DNA of 64,000 nucleotides from Variovorax fucosicus (GCF_030316825.1 NZ_JASZYU010000001.1:1302001-1366000); one strand, 5' to 3'. Positions 1-9,212 are shown, counted from the stretch's first letter. The notes: generated by a model from the sequence alone, not told the origin. A program made the numbers and translations.

Positions 1-1
1 C

Positions 2-1477
2 GGCCGCCTGCTGGCCGGCTCGGTGGTCGGCAACACGCTGTGGGAAGTCAACCGCCAGAGCGGTGCCGCGCGCGTGCTGGTCGAAGGCCCCGAGGGGCAG
101 GCCGACGACATCGCGGTCGGGCCCAAGGGCGAACTCGCCTGGACCAACTACCTGATGGGCATGCTGCGCTACCGCGAGAACGACAGCGCACCGCTGCGCG
201 TGCTCGCCAAGGATCTGCCCGGCCTCAACTCGGTCGACTTCGACCGCCGCAACGGCAAGCTCTATGCGTCGCAGGTGTTCCTGGGCGATGCACTCTGGGA
301 GATCGACCGCGCGGGCCAGCAGCCGCCGCGCCTGATCAAGAAGGACATGGGCGGCTTCAACGGTTTCGAGGTCGGGCCCGACGGCATGCTCTACGGCCCA
401 CTGTGGTTCAAGGGCCAGGTGGTGAAGATCAACCCGGCTGACGGCAACCTCACGGTGATTGCCGACGGCTTCAAGATCCCCGCCGCCGCCAACCTCGACG
501 GCAAGGGCAACCTGTGGGTGGTCGACACGCGCAGCGGCGAGCTGGTGCGGGTCGACCTGGCGACCGGTCGCAAGACCGTGGCGAAGCAGCTCACGCCCTC
601 GATCGACAACCTCGCGATCGCGCCCGACGGAACGATCTACGTGTCGAACATGGCCAACAACCAGATCGACGCCTTCGATCCCCCGACCGGCACGCTGCGC
701 ACGCTCACCAGCGGCAAGCTCGCGGTGCCGGCGGGCCTGAAGATCGACGGCAACGACCTCTGGGTGGCCGACATCTTCGGCTTCCGCCAGGTCGATGCGC
801 GCACGGGCGCCGTGCGCGACGTGTTCCGCATGCAGCGCGACCCCGATCTCGACTACCCCTTTTCTGTCGGCCTGTCGGCCACGCGCTTTGCGCTGACCTC
901 GTGGTTCACCGGCACTGTGCAGCTGGTAGACCGGAAGACGCTGAAGACGGTGGAAACGATCCATGGCCTGAAGGCGCCTTTCGACGCGATCCCGATGGCC
1001 GACGGCAGCGTGATCTATGCAGAGATCGCCACCGGCAGCATCACGCAGGCGAGCGGCCCCAAGTTCGGCGACAAGCGCGTGATCGCCACCGGCCTGGCTG
1101 GCCCGGTGCAGATGGTGCTGGGCCGCGATGGCGCGCTCTACGTGACCGAGGCGGCCGGCAAGCTGCTGCGGATTCCGCTCGATGCGAGTGCACCGCTGCG
1201 CGCCATCGCCGAAGGCCTGGCACTGCCGGAGGGCCTGGCGCAGACGCCCTGGGGCAGCTTCGTCGTGGCCGAGAGCGCGGCGAGGCGCCTGGTCGAGATC
1301 AACCCCGCCGACGGCAGCCGCCGCACGGTGGCCGAGAACCTGCCGATCGGCCTGCCCGGCGGCCCCGGCATGCCGCCGCCCTACGTGCCGACCGGCGTGG
1401 CGGTCGGCAGCGACGGCACCATCTACATGAGCGCCGACCGCAACAACGCGCTGTACCGGATCCGTCCGCAACGCTGA
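2..1477 (+). CDS. SMP-30/NHL-type beta-propeller protein, 5' end missing
   Basis: The reading frame is open to the left edge, so the gene starts outside the window; a GTG at 23 is in frame, but the codons before it read as ordinary protein. About 491 residues are visible. The sequence is a chain of repeats such as DGTIYVSNMANNQIDAFDP, DGALYVTEAAGKLLRIPL and DGTIYMSADRNNALYRI, the blade pattern of SMP-30/gluconolactonase and NHL propellers. Such proteins are often lactonases or periplasmic sugar-binding scaffolds. No catalytic metal ligands can be assigned with certainty, so the substrate is unknown. A signal peptide, if present, lies upstream of the window. The gene is followed after 50 bp by a glutathione transferase on the same strand. 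Confidence 0.75.
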   Translation, partial: GRLLAGSVVGNTLWEVNRQSGAARVLVEGPEGQADDIAVGPKGELAWTNYLMGMLRYRENDSAPLRVLAKDLPGLNSVDFDRRNGKLYASQVFLGDALWEIDRAGQQPPRLIKKDMGGFNGFEVGPDGMLYGPLWFKGQVVKINPADGNLTVIADGFKIPAAANLDGKGNLWVVDTRSGELVRVDLATGRKTVAKQLTPSIDNLAIAPDGTIYVSNMANNQIDAFDPPTGTLRTLTSGKLAVPAGLKIDGNDLWVADIFGFRQVDARTGAVRDVFRMQRDPDLDYPFSVGLSATRFALTSWFTGTVQLVDRKTLKTVETIHGLKAPFDAIPMADGSVIYAEIATGSITQASGPKFGDKRVIATGLAGPVQMVLGRDGALYVTEAAGKLLRIPLDASAPLRAIAEGLALPEGLAQTPWGSFVVAESAARRLVEINPADGSRRTVAENLPIGLPGGPGMPPPYVPTGVAVGSDGTIYMSADRNNALYRIRPQR

Positions 1478-1527
1478 CGTGCGGGGCGCCGGGGCAAGGC
1501 CATTGCAACCACCGTATAAAGAGGCCC

Positions 1528-2232
1528 ATGACCGACCTCTCCTCCTTCCCCATCACGGCCAAATGGCCCGCGCAACACCCCGATCGCCTGCAGCTCTACT
1601 CGTTGCCCACGCCCAATGGCGTGAAGGTGTCGATCCTGCTGGAGGAAACCGGCCTTCCCTACGAACCGCACCTGGTCGACTTCGGCAGCCACGACCAGAT
1701 GTCGTCGGCCTTCCTGTCGCTCAACCCGAACAACAAGATCCCGGCCATCGTTGATCCGGACGGGCCGGGCGGAAAGCCGCTGGGGCTGTTCGAGTCCGGC
1801 GCGATCCTGCTGTACCTGGCCGACAAGACCGGCAAGTTCGTTCCGAAGGATGCCGCAGGCCGCTACGAAACCATCCAGTGGCTCATGTGGCAGATGGGCG
1901 GCATCGGCCCGATGTTCGGGCAGCTCGGCTTCTTCAACAAGTTCGCCGGCAAGGACTATGAAGACAAGCGCCCGCGCGATCGCTACGTGGCCGAGTCGAA
2001 GCGCCTGCTCGGGGTGCTCGATGGCCGGCTGGTGGGCCGCCAGTGGATCATGGGAGACGAATACACCATCGCCGACATCGCCACCTTTCCATGGGTGCGC
2101 AACCTCATCGGTTTCTACGAGGCCGGTGAACTGGTCGGCTTCCAGGACTTTCCGAATGTGGCGCGCGTGCTGGCGGCGTTCGTCGCACGGCCTGCTGTGG
2201 CGAAGGGGTTGACGATTCCGGCCCGGGGCTGA
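1528..2232 (+). CDS. Glutathione S-transferase, YfcG/YghU (Nu-class) type
   Basis: A 234-residue protein with the thioredoxin-fold half first (LQLYSLPTPNGVKVSILLEE, residues 20-39) and an all-helical C-terminal half. The TPNGVKVSI stretch and the later NPNNKIPAI segment are characteristic of Nu-class transferases such as E. coli YfcG and YghU, which bind two glutathiones and have disulfide-bond reductase activity. FESGAILLYLADK is the conserved glutathione-binding SNAIL/TRAIL-like region. The ATG at 1528 is chosen because homology begins here; the open frame continues far upstream only as a shadow of the propeller gene. Role: probably thiol or peroxide detoxification in the cytoplasm. Confidence 0.85.
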   Translation: MTDLSSFPITAKWPAQHPDRLQLYSLPTPNGVKVSILLEETGLPYEPHLVDFGSHDQMSSAFLSLNPNNKIPAIVDPDGPGGKPLGLFESGAILLYLADKTGKFVPKDAAGRYETIQWLMWQMGGIGPMFGQLGFFNKFAGKDYEDKRPRDRYVAESKRLLGVLDGRLVGRQWIMGDEYTIADIATFPWVRNLIGFYEAGELVGFQDFPNVARVLAAFVARPAVAKGLTIPARG

Positions 2233-2251
2233 GATCGGTTTGGTTTCAGGG

Positions 2252-2268
2252 CGGGGGACATTCGCGGA
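2252..2268. repeat. 17-bp fragment of a dispersed intergenic repeat
   Basis: CGGGGGACATTCGCGGA at this position is identical to the distal end of the large inverted repeat at 49515-49697. It lies just after the glutathione transferase stop codon and looks like a remnant or half copy of that element. The rest of 2233-2363 shows no gene. Confidence 0.55.
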
Positions 2269-2363
2269 AGGGGCCACCCGCCGCCAGCGGCCTACCCCCG
2301 ATCGGAGCTTGCAGCCAATTGCCGCAAGCCCGAACCCATGACGCGGCCTAGAGTGGCCGGGTC

Positions 2364-3974
2364 ATGCCCGTCATCGAATCCCGGCTGCAGCCGGACAGCG
2401 AAGCCTTCCAGTCCCACAGCACGGCGATGCACGCGCTGCTCGGCCAGTTGCGCGCGCACGAGCAGCGCGCGGTCGCGGCTTCGCAAGCCTCGGCGCCGCG
2501 CTTTGCCAAGCGCAACCAGTTGCTGCCGCGCGAGCGCGTGGCGCTGCTGCTCGATCCCGGCTCGCCTTTCCTGCCGATCGCCTCGCTCGCCGGCCTCGGC
2601 CACGACCAGCCCGACCTGAGCCGCAGCGTGCCCGGCGCGGGCGTGATCGCGGGTATCGGCTTCGTCTCGGGCATCCGCTGCATGGTGAGCGCATCCGACT
2701 CCGGCATCGATGCAGGCGCGCTGCAGCCGATGGGGCTCGACAAGCAGTTGCGCGTGCAGGAGCTCGCGCTCGAAAACAAGCTGCCGTATGTGCAGCTGGT
2801 CGAGAGCGCCGGGGCCAATCTCATGGCCTACCGCGTGCAGGACTTCGTGCGCGGCGGCAACATCTTTCGCAATCTCGCGCGGCTCTCGGCTGCGGGCCTG
2901 CCGGTGATCACCGTCACGCACGGTTCGTCGACCGCGGGCGGCGCCTACCAGACGGGTTTGTCGGACTACATCGTGATGGTGCGTGACCGCACACGTGCCT
3001 TCCTGGCCGGGCCACCGCTGCTCAAGGCCGCGACCGGCGAGGTGGCGAGCGAAGAAGCGCTCGGTGGCGCCGTGATGCACACCTCGGTATCGGGCCTGGG
3101 CGACTACCTGGCCGAGGACGACCGCGACGCGATCCGCATCGCGCGCGAGATCCTGGCGAACATCGACTGGCCCGCATCGCGTTCCGCGCGCGACTTCAAG
3201 CCGCCGCGCCATGCCGCCGAAGAGCTGATGGGCGTGATGCCGGCCGACTGGAAACGCCCGGTCGACATGCGCGAGGTGATCGCGCGGCTGGTGGACGACT
3301 CGGACTTCCTGGCCTTCAGCCCCGACTACGGCCCGGCCACCGTGTGCGGCCATGCACGACTCGAAGGCTGGCCGGTCGGCATCATTACCAACAACGGCCC
3401 GATCGATGCGGCCGGCGCGACCAAGGCCACGCACTTCATCCAGGCCTGCTGCCAGAGCCGCACGCCGCTGCTCTACCTGCACAACATCACGGGCTACATG
3501 GTCGGTGTTGCGCACGAAGAGGGCGGCATCATCAAGCACGGCGCCAAGATGATCCAGGCCGTGACCAACGCGAGCGTGCCGCAGGTCACCCTGCATTGCG
3601 GCGCGTCGTTCGGTGCCGGCAACTACGGCATGTGCGGCCGCGGCTTCGCACCGCGCTTCTGCTTTTCGTGGCCCAACGCCGTCACCGCGGTGATGGGCGG
3701 CGAGCAGGCTGCGAAGACGATGGCGATCGTGGCCGAGGCCGCGATGGCGCGCCAGGGCGCCGTCGACCAGGGCAAGCTCGACGCGATCCAGCAGAAGATC
3801 GTCGAGCGCTTCGAAGGCCAGATGAGCGTGTTCTCCACCAGCGCGCTGCTGCTCGATGACGGCGTGATCGACCCGCGCGACACGCGCGCCGTGCTGGCCG
3901 AGGTGTTCGCGATCTGCCGCGAGGCCGATGCGCGCACGCCGCAGGCCATGCAATTTGGTGTCGCACGGCCGTGA
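2364..3974 (+). CDS. Acyl-CoA carboxylase, carboxyltransferase (beta) subunit, AtuC-like
   Basis: This 536-residue protein is the carboxyltransferase half of a biotin-dependent acyl-CoA carboxylase. It has the two crotonase-like carboxyltransferase domains: the N-terminal one with KLPYVQLVESAGANL and GSSTAGGAYQTGLSDYIVMV, and the C-terminal one with PLLYLHNITGYMVG and HCGASFGAGNYGMCGRGFAP. FLAGPPLLKAATGE is the typical acyl-CoA-binding segment of the methylcrotonyl/geranyl-CoA carboxylase branch. Neighbours (biotin subunit, AtuD-like dehydrogenase, PECR-like SDR) favour geranyl-CoA or another branched enoyl-CoA over methylcrotonyl-CoA, since no HMG-CoA lyase is present. The substrate is inferred. 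First gene of an operon; its stop overlaps the start of the next gene by four bases (GTGA). Confidence 0.88.
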   Translation: MPVIESRLQPDSEAFQSHSTAMHALLGQLRAHEQRAVAASQASAPRFAKRNQLLPRERVALLLDPGSPFLPIASLAGLGHDQPDLSRSVPGAGVIAGIGFVSGIRCMVSASDSGIDAGALQPMGLDKQLRVQELALENKLPYVQLVESAGANLMAYRVQDFVRGGNIFRNLARLSAAGLPVITVTHGSSTAGGAYQTGLSDYIVMVRDRTRAFLAGPPLLKAATGEVASEEALGGAVMHTSVSGLGDYLAEDDRDAIRIAREILANIDWPASRSARDFKPPRHAAEELMGVMPADWKRPVDMREVIARLVDDSDFLAFSPDYGPATVCGHARLEGWPVGIITNNGPIDAAGATKATHFIQACCQSRTPLLYLHNITGYMVGVAHEEGGIIKHGAKMIQAVTNASVPQVTLHCGASFGAGNYGMCGRGFAPRFCFSWPNAVTAVMGGEQAAKTMAIVAEAAMARQGAVDQGKLDAIQQKIVERFEGQMSVFSTSALLLDDGVIDPRDTRAVLAEVFAICREADARTPQAMQFGVARP

Positions 3975-5923
3975 AAAGCACGCCTTTCCGCAAGCTGCTC
4001 GTCGCCAACCGCGGCGAGATCGCGATGCGCGTGATCCGCAGCGCCCGCGCCATGGGCCTGCGCACGGTCGCCGTGTATTCCAGCGCCGATGCCGATGCCG
4101 AACACGTGCGCGCCGCCGACGAGGCCGTGCCGATCGGCGCGGCGCTGCCGGCACAGAGCTACCTGAACATCCCGGCGATCATCGCGGCGGCACAACGCAG
4201 CGGTGCCGATGCGGTGCATCCGGGCTACGGCTTCCTGGCCGAGAACCCGGCGTTCGCGACCGCCTGCCGCGCGGCCGGCCTGGTGTTCGTCGGCCCCTCG
4301 CCCGACGCGATGCGCGCGATGTCCCACAAGGCCGGCGCCAAGCAGTTGATGCACGCGGCCGGCGTGCCCGTGGTGCCCGGCTACGCGGGCGCCGACCAGA
4401 GCGATGCGCGGCTCGCCGCGGAGGCCGATCGCGTCGGCTACCCCTTGATGATCAAGGCCACGGCCGGCGGTGGCGGCCGCGGCATGCGACTGGTGGACGG
4501 GCCCGCGCAGTTCACCGGGTTGCTGCGCAGCGCGCGCTCCGAAGCGATGAGCGCATTCGGCGACGATGAGGTGCTGCTGGAGCGCGCCATCGTCGAGCCG
4601 CGCCACATCGAGATCCAGGTGCTGGCCGACCGGCACGGCCACGCGATCCACCTCGGCGAGCGCGACTGCTCGGTGCAGCGCCGGCACCAGAAGATCATCG
4701 AGGAAGCGCCCTCGCCCGCCGTCTCGCCCGCGCTGCGCGAACGCATGGGGCGCGACGCGGTGGCGGCGACGCTAGCGGTCGGCTACGAAGGCGCAGGCAC
4801 GCTGGAGTTTCTGCTCGATGGCGCGGGCCACTACTGGTTCATGGAAATGAACACGCGGCTGCAGGTCGAGCACCCGGTGACCGAGGCCGTGACGGGGCTC
4901 GACCTGGTCGAGCTGCAACTGCGCATTGCAGCCGGCGAACCCCTGCCGTTGACGCAGGAGCAGGTGCGCATCGAGGGCCATGCGATCGAAGTGCGGCTGT
5001 GCGCGGAAGACCCGACGCAGGATTTCATGCCGCAGAGCGGCACGCTGGTGCTGTGGCGTCCCTCGCCCGCGCTGCGCGTGGAGCATGGTTTGCGCAGCGG
5101 CGCCATGGTGCCGCCCTTCTACGACTCGATGATCGCCAAGCTGGTTGGCGCCGGCCGCACGCGCGAGGAGGCGCGGCGCCGCCTGCTCGCGGGCCTGGCC
5201 GACACGGTCGCGCTGGGGCTGCCGACCAACCAGCAGTTTCTGCAGCGCTGCCTGGCGCATCCGGTGTTCGCCAGCGGCGCAGCCACGACCGCATTCATCG
5301 GTGCGGAGGGCGAGACATTGCACGCACCGGACCCCGCGGCGCACATGCAATCGGCCCTGTTGGCCGCCTGGCTGCTGCAGCTCGGCGCGCACTCGCCGCT
5401 GGCAAGCCGCCTGCCGACATCGCAGCGCTTTGCGCTCGACGGCCAGTTGCACGGCGCGCAGGTGACGGCACTGGGCAACGCGCGCTGGCGCGTGCACTGC
5501 GATGACGCCCCGCCGGCACAGATCGAACTTGTCGCACACAACGGCAACACGGTGCACTATGTGTGCGACGGCCTGCGGGGCCGCGCCGTGTTCGTGCGCG
5601 AGGGCCAGCGCCTGCTGCTGCACGCCGATGATGGCGCCCACGAGGCGGTCGACCTGAGCCTCGCGCCCGTGGCGCGCGCCGGCGCCACCGCCAGCGACGG
5701 CAGCCTGCGCGCCGCGATGACCGGCCGCGTCGTCGCGCTGCTCGTGGCCGAAGGCGACACCGTCGCGGCCGGGCAACCCCTCGTGACGCTGGAGGCGATG
5801 AAGATGGAACATGTGCATGCAGCACCGCGGGCCGGCCGCGTCGCGGCGCTGCATGTGGCGGCCGGTGCACAGGTCGCCGCGCGCCAGTTGCTGGCTGAAA
5901 TCGGTGAAGGTGTCAAAACATGA
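3971..5923 (+). CDS. Acyl-CoA carboxylase, biotin carboxylase/biotin carrier (alpha) subunit, AtuF-like
   Basis: A 650-residue fusion of biotin carboxylase and biotin carboxyl carrier protein. The N-terminal domain begins FRKLLVANRGEIAMRVIRSA; the ATP-grasp segment has the glycine loop KATAGGGGRGMRLV (about residues 160-173) and the catalytic region MNTRLQVEHPVTE. The C-terminal biotinyl domain has EAMKMEH with the biotin-accepting Lys611. It charges biotin with bicarbonate and passes the carboxyl group to the beta subunit encoded just upstream. The start is a GTG overlapping the upstream stop, and translational coupling is likely. The 3' end overlaps the next gene by four bases (ATGA). Length fits AtuF/MccA-type subunits. 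Confidence 0.9.
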   Translation: MKSTPFRKLLVANRGEIAMRVIRSARAMGLRTVAVYSSADADAEHVRAADEAVPIGAALPAQSYLNIPAIIAAAQRSGADAVHPGYGFLAENPAFATACRAAGLVFVGPSPDAMRAMSHKAGAKQLMHAAGVPVVPGYAGADQSDARLAAEADRVGYPLMIKATAGGGGRGMRLVDGPAQFTGLLRSARSEAMSAFGDDEVLLERAIVEPRHIEIQVLADRHGHAIHLGERDCSVQRRHQKIIEEAPSPAVSPALRERMGRDAVAATLAVGYEGAGTLEFLLDGAGHYWFMEMNTRLQVEHPVTEAVTGLDLVELQLRIAAGEPLPLTQEQVRIEGHAIEVRLCAEDPTQDFMPQSGTLVLWRPSPALRVEHGLRSGAMVPPFYDSMIAKLVGAGRTREEARRRLLAGLADTVALGLPTNQQFLQRCLAHPVFASGAATTAFIGAEGETLHAPDPAAHMQSALLAAWLLQLGAHSPLASRLPTSQRFALDGQLHGAQVTALGNARWRVHCDDAPPAQIELVAHNGNTVHYVCDGLRGRAVFVREGQRLLLHADDGAHEAVDLSLAPVARAGATASDGSLRAAMTGRVVALLVAEGDTVAAGQPLVTLEAMKMEHVHAAPRAGRVAALHVAAGAQVAARQLLAEIGEGVKT

Positions 5924-6831
5924 TGCAACGCTATCGCTCGGTGTTCGCACCCGGCCTGTTCGCCGGCCAGGTGGCCGTGGTCACGGGTGGCGGCTCCGGC
6001 ATCGGCCGCTGCATCGCCCATGAACTCGCGTCGCTCGGCGCACAGGTGGTGCTGGTCGGGCGCAATCGCGAGAAGCTCGAGCGCACGGCCGGCGAGATCC
6101 GCGACGACGGCGGCCAGGCCAGCTTCGAGGTGTGCGACATCCGCGACGAGGCGGCCGTGCGTGCCGCCATTGCCTCGGTTGTCGCGACGCATGGCCGCAT
6201 CGACGCGCTGGTCAACAACGCTGGCGGCCAGTACATCACGCCCTTGGCCGCGATCTCGGCCAAGGGCTGGGAGGCGGTGATCCACACCAACCTGACCGGC
6301 GGCTTCCTGGTGGCGCGCGAGTGCTTCGTGCAGGCGATGCAGTCGGGCGGCGGCGCCATCGTCAACATCGTGGCCGACATGTGGGGCTCGATGCCAGGCA
6401 TGGGGCACAGCGGCGCCGCACGCGCCGGCATGGTGAGCTTCACCGAAACCGCAGCGCTCGAATGGGCGGCCAGCGGCGTGCGCGTGAACGCGGTGGCGCC
6501 GGGCTACATCGCATCGAGCGGCATGGACCATTACCCGCCCGAAGCGGGCGACATGCTGCGCGCCATGCGCCACACCGTGCCGGCCGGGCGCTTCGGCAAC
6601 GAGGCCGAAACCTCGGCCGCAGTAGTCTTTCTGCTGGGCCCGGGCGCCAGCTTCATCAGCGGCAGCGTGCTGCGCGTGGACGGCGCGCGGCCGCAAGCGC
6701 GCATCGGCTGGCCGATGGCCCTGCCCGACGCCGCCGCACAGCAGCGCGCCGCCGTGCGCCCCTGCGACGGCTTCCATCGCGCGGCCACGCCGCGTGTGTT
6801 CGCCGAGCGCGAAGACGAACCGAACGATTGA
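5920..6831 (+). CDS. SDR-family enoyl-CoA reductase-like protein (PECR/AtuG type), catalytic Tyr and Lys replaced
   Basis: A 303-residue Rossmann protein with the nucleotide-binding TGGGSGIG (22-29), NNAG, and the SDR end FISGSVLRVDGAR. The classical active-site YSASKAG is instead HSGAARAG (163-170), the signature I recall from peroxisomal trans-2-enoyl-CoA reductase and AtuG. In those proteins a Tyr and a Lys follow two and six residues later; here these positions are Val172 and Glu176. It therefore belongs to the enoyl-CoA reductase branch by sequence but may have altered or lost reductase activity. It sits between the carboxylase and the acyl-CoA dehydrogenases, overlapping the upstream gene by ATGA, so a role on the same CoA esters is likely. 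Confidence 0.8.
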   Translation: MMQRYRSVFAPGLFAGQVAVVTGGGSGIGRCIAHELASLGAQVVLVGRNREKLERTAGEIRDDGGQASFEVCDIRDEAAVRAAIASVVATHGRIDALVNNAGGQYITPLAAISAKGWEAVIHTNLTGGFLVARECFVQAMQSGGGAIVNIVADMWGSMPGMGHSGAARAGMVSFTETAALEWAASGVRVNAVAPGYIASSGMDHYPPEAGDMLRAMRHTVPAGRFGNEAETSAAVVFLLGPGASFISGSVLRVDGARPQARIGWPMALPDAAAQQRAAVRPCDGFHRAATPRVFAEREDEPND

Positions 6832-6842
6832 CGGAAACGGCC

Positions 6843-8003
6843 ATGCAATACACCCACGAACACCTCGAGATCCAGAAGACGATGCGCCGCTTCATCGACG
6901 AGGAGATCAACCCGCATGTCGACGAATGGGAAGCGGCCGAGGCCTTTCCCGCGCACCAGGTGTTCAAGCGCATGGGCGCGCTCGGCCTGCTCGGCCTGAA
7001 CAAGCCCGAGGCCTACGGCGGCGCCGGGCTCGACTACTCGTATGCGATGGCGCTGGCCGAAGCGGTCGGCCACGTGAACTGCGGCGGCGTGCCCATGGCC
7101 ATCGGGGTCCAGACCGACATGTGCACCCCGGCGTTGGCGCGCTTCGGCAGCGACGAACTGCGGCGCGAGTTCCTGGCGCCTGCCATCGCGGGCGAGACGG
7201 TCGGCTGCATCGGCGTGAGCGAGCCCGGCGCCGGCAGCGACGTGGCCGGCCTCAAGAGCCAAGCGCGCAAGGACGGCGACGACTACCTGATCAGCGGCCA
7301 GAAGATGTGGATCACCAACAGCCTGCAGGCCGACTGGATGTGCATGCTGGTCAACACCAGCGACGGGCCCGTGCACCGCAACAAGTCGCTGGTGATGGTG
7401 CCGATGGATTCACCCGGCATCGAGAAAGCACAGAAGATCCGCAAGATCGGCATGCATTCGAGTGACACCGGCCTCATCTACTTCGACAACGTGCGCGTGC
7501 CGCAGCGTTTTCGCATCGGCGAGGAAGGCCAGGGCTTCGTCTACCAGATGCAGCAGTTCCAGGAAGAGCGCCTCTGGTGCGCCGCGAGTTCGCTCGAGCC
7601 GATGGACGCCTGCATCGCCGACACCATCGAATGGGCGCAGCAGCGCAAGCTGTTCGGCGGCACGCTGGCCGACCAGCAATGGGTGCAGTTCAAGCTGGCC
7701 GAGCTCAAGACCGAAGTGGAAGCACTGCGCGCCCTCACCTACCGCGCCTGCGAACTGCATGTGCAGGGCACCGACGTGACCGAACTGGCCTCGATGGCCA
7801 AGCTCAAGTGCGGCCGCCTCACGCGCGTCGTGGCCGACACCTGCCTGCAGTTCTGGGGCGGCATGGGCTTTACCTGGGAGAACCGCGTGTCGCGCCTGTA
7901 CCGCGACGGCCGGCTCGGCTCGATCGGCGGCGGCGCCGACGAGGTGATGCTGGGCATCCTGGCCAAGACCATGGGCATTGCGAAGCGGCCACCGCGGCCA
8001 TGA
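6843..8003 (+). CDS. Acyl-CoA dehydrogenase, AtuD (citronellyl-CoA dehydrogenase)-like
   Basis: A 386-residue FAD enzyme that introduces the alpha-beta double bond of an acyl-CoA. It has the ACAD signatures IGVSEPGAGSDVAGLKS, the FAD-binding MWITN and the C-terminal LQFWGGMGFTWENRVSRLYR. The segment CGGVPMAIGVQTDMCTPALA closely resembles what I remember of Pseudomonas AtuD, which acts on citronellyl-CoA. The usual EGT catalytic motif near the end is SIGGGADE, so the base probably lies elsewhere, as in isovaleryl- and long-chain-type members. Start ATG lies 11 bases after the SDR stop; the stop overlaps the next gene by ATGA. Confidence 0.88.
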   Translation: MQYTHEHLEIQKTMRRFIDEEINPHVDEWEAAEAFPAHQVFKRMGALGLLGLNKPEAYGGAGLDYSYAMALAEAVGHVNCGGVPMAIGVQTDMCTPALARFGSDELRREFLAPAIAGETVGCIGVSEPGAGSDVAGLKSQARKDGDDYLISGQKMWITNSLQADWMCMLVNTSDGPVHRNKSLVMVPMDSPGIEKAQKIRKIGMHSSDTGLIYFDNVRVPQRFRIGEEGQGFVYQMQQFQEERLWCAASSLEPMDACIADTIEWAQQRKLFGGTLADQQWVQFKLAELKTEVEALRALTYRACELHVQGTDVTELASMAKLKCGRLTRVVADTCLQFWGGMGFTWENRVSRLYRDGRLGSIGGGADEVMLGILAKTMGIAKRPPRP

Positions 8004-9175
8004 ACGACGCACTGCAGGCCGACCGCACGGCGCTGGCCGACACGGTGCGGCGTTTTGCCGCAGCCGAGATCGCGCCGCATGTGACGGCGTGGGACGAGGC
8101 AGGCGAGTTTCCGCGCGCGCTGTACACGCAGGCCGCTGGTCTCGGGCTGCTCGGCCTCGGCTACCCCGAGTCGCTCGGCGGCACGCCGGCGACCCATGCG
8201 CTGAAGATGGCAATGACCGTCGCCATCGCGCGCCATGGCGCCAGCGGCGGCGTGCTGGCCAGCCTGTTCTCGCACAACATCGGCTTGCCGTTGGTGCTGC
8301 TGCATGCGAGCGAAGCCGTGTGCCACGAGGTGATTCCGCCCGTGCTGCGCGGCGAGAAGATCGCAGCGCTGGCGATCACCGAACCGGGCGGCGGCTCCGA
8401 CGTGGCGGCGCTGCGCACCACGGCACGGCGTGCCACGGATGCCGAAGGCGACCACTACGTCGTCAACGGCGAGAAGACCTTCATCACCTCCGGCGTGCGC
8501 GCCGACTGGATCAGCGTGGCGGTGCGCACCGGTGAATCGCGCGGCGCGGCCGGCATCTCGATGCTGCTGGTGCCGGGCGATGCGGCAGGCCTCTCGCGCA
8601 CACGCCTTGCCAAGATGGGTTGGCTCTGCTCCGACACCGCCACACTGCACTTCGACAACGTGCGCGTGCCAGCGCGCTACCTGCTCGGCGCCGAAGGCGC
8701 GGGTTTCCGCATGATCATGGCCAACTTCAACGGCGAGCGGCTGGCGCTGGCGGCCGGCGCGCTCGGCTTCGCGCAGGCCTGCCTCGACGAGGCGCTGGCC
8801 TGGGCGCGTGCGCGCAAGACCTTCGGAGCATCGCTGCTCGACCACCAGGCGATCCGCCACAAGCTGGCCGACATGCAGATGCGCATCGCATCGACCGAAG
8901 CGTGGGTCGACGCCGTTGCCGCGCAGGGCGATGCGCTCGAAGCGCAGGGCAGCGCGAACGCGCCCGAATGGGTGGCTGCGATCTGCCTGCTGAAGAACCA
9001 CGCCACGCAAACCATGCAGTTCTGTGCCGACGCGGCGGTGCAGATCCTCGGCGGCATGGGCTTCATGCGCGGCACCGTTAGCGAGCGCATCTACCGCGAG
9101 GTCAAGGTGATGATGATCGGCGGTGGCGCCGAGGAGATCATGAAGGAACTGGCAGCGAAGCAGCTGGGCTGGTAG
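8000..9175 (+). CDS. Acyl-CoA dehydrogenase (second copy)
   Basis: A 391-residue acyl-CoA dehydrogenase with LAITEPGGGSDVAALRT, FDNVRVPARYLLG, and a C-terminal VQILGGMGFMRG and MMIGGGAEEIMKELA. It clearly differs from the preceding gene, so the pair is not a recent duplication. It probably acts on a shorter or later intermediate of the same degradation route, or forms a heteromer with its neighbour; the sequence does not decide between these. The start overlaps the upstream stop by four bases (ATGA), indicating coupled translation. Confidence 0.88.
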   Translation: MNDALQADRTALADTVRRFAAAEIAPHVTAWDEAGEFPRALYTQAAGLGLLGLGYPESLGGTPATHALKMAMTVAIARHGASGGVLASLFSHNIGLPLVLLHASEAVCHEVIPPVLRGEKIAALAITEPGGGSDVAALRTTARRATDAEGDHYVVNGEKTFITSGVRADWISVAVRTGESRGAAGISMLLVPGDAAGLSRTRLAKMGWLCSDTATLHFDNVRVPARYLLGAEGAGFRMIMANFNGERLALAAGALGFAQACLDEALAWARARKTFGASLLDHQAIRHKLADMQMRIASTEAWVDAVAAQGDALEAQGSANAPEWVAAICLLKNHATQTMQFCADAAVQILGGMGFMRGTVSERIYREVKVMMIGGGAEEIMKELAAKQLGW

Positions 9176-9212
9176 CCTGCCGGCTGTTGACTCAGCCAAG
9201 GACAGACACCGC

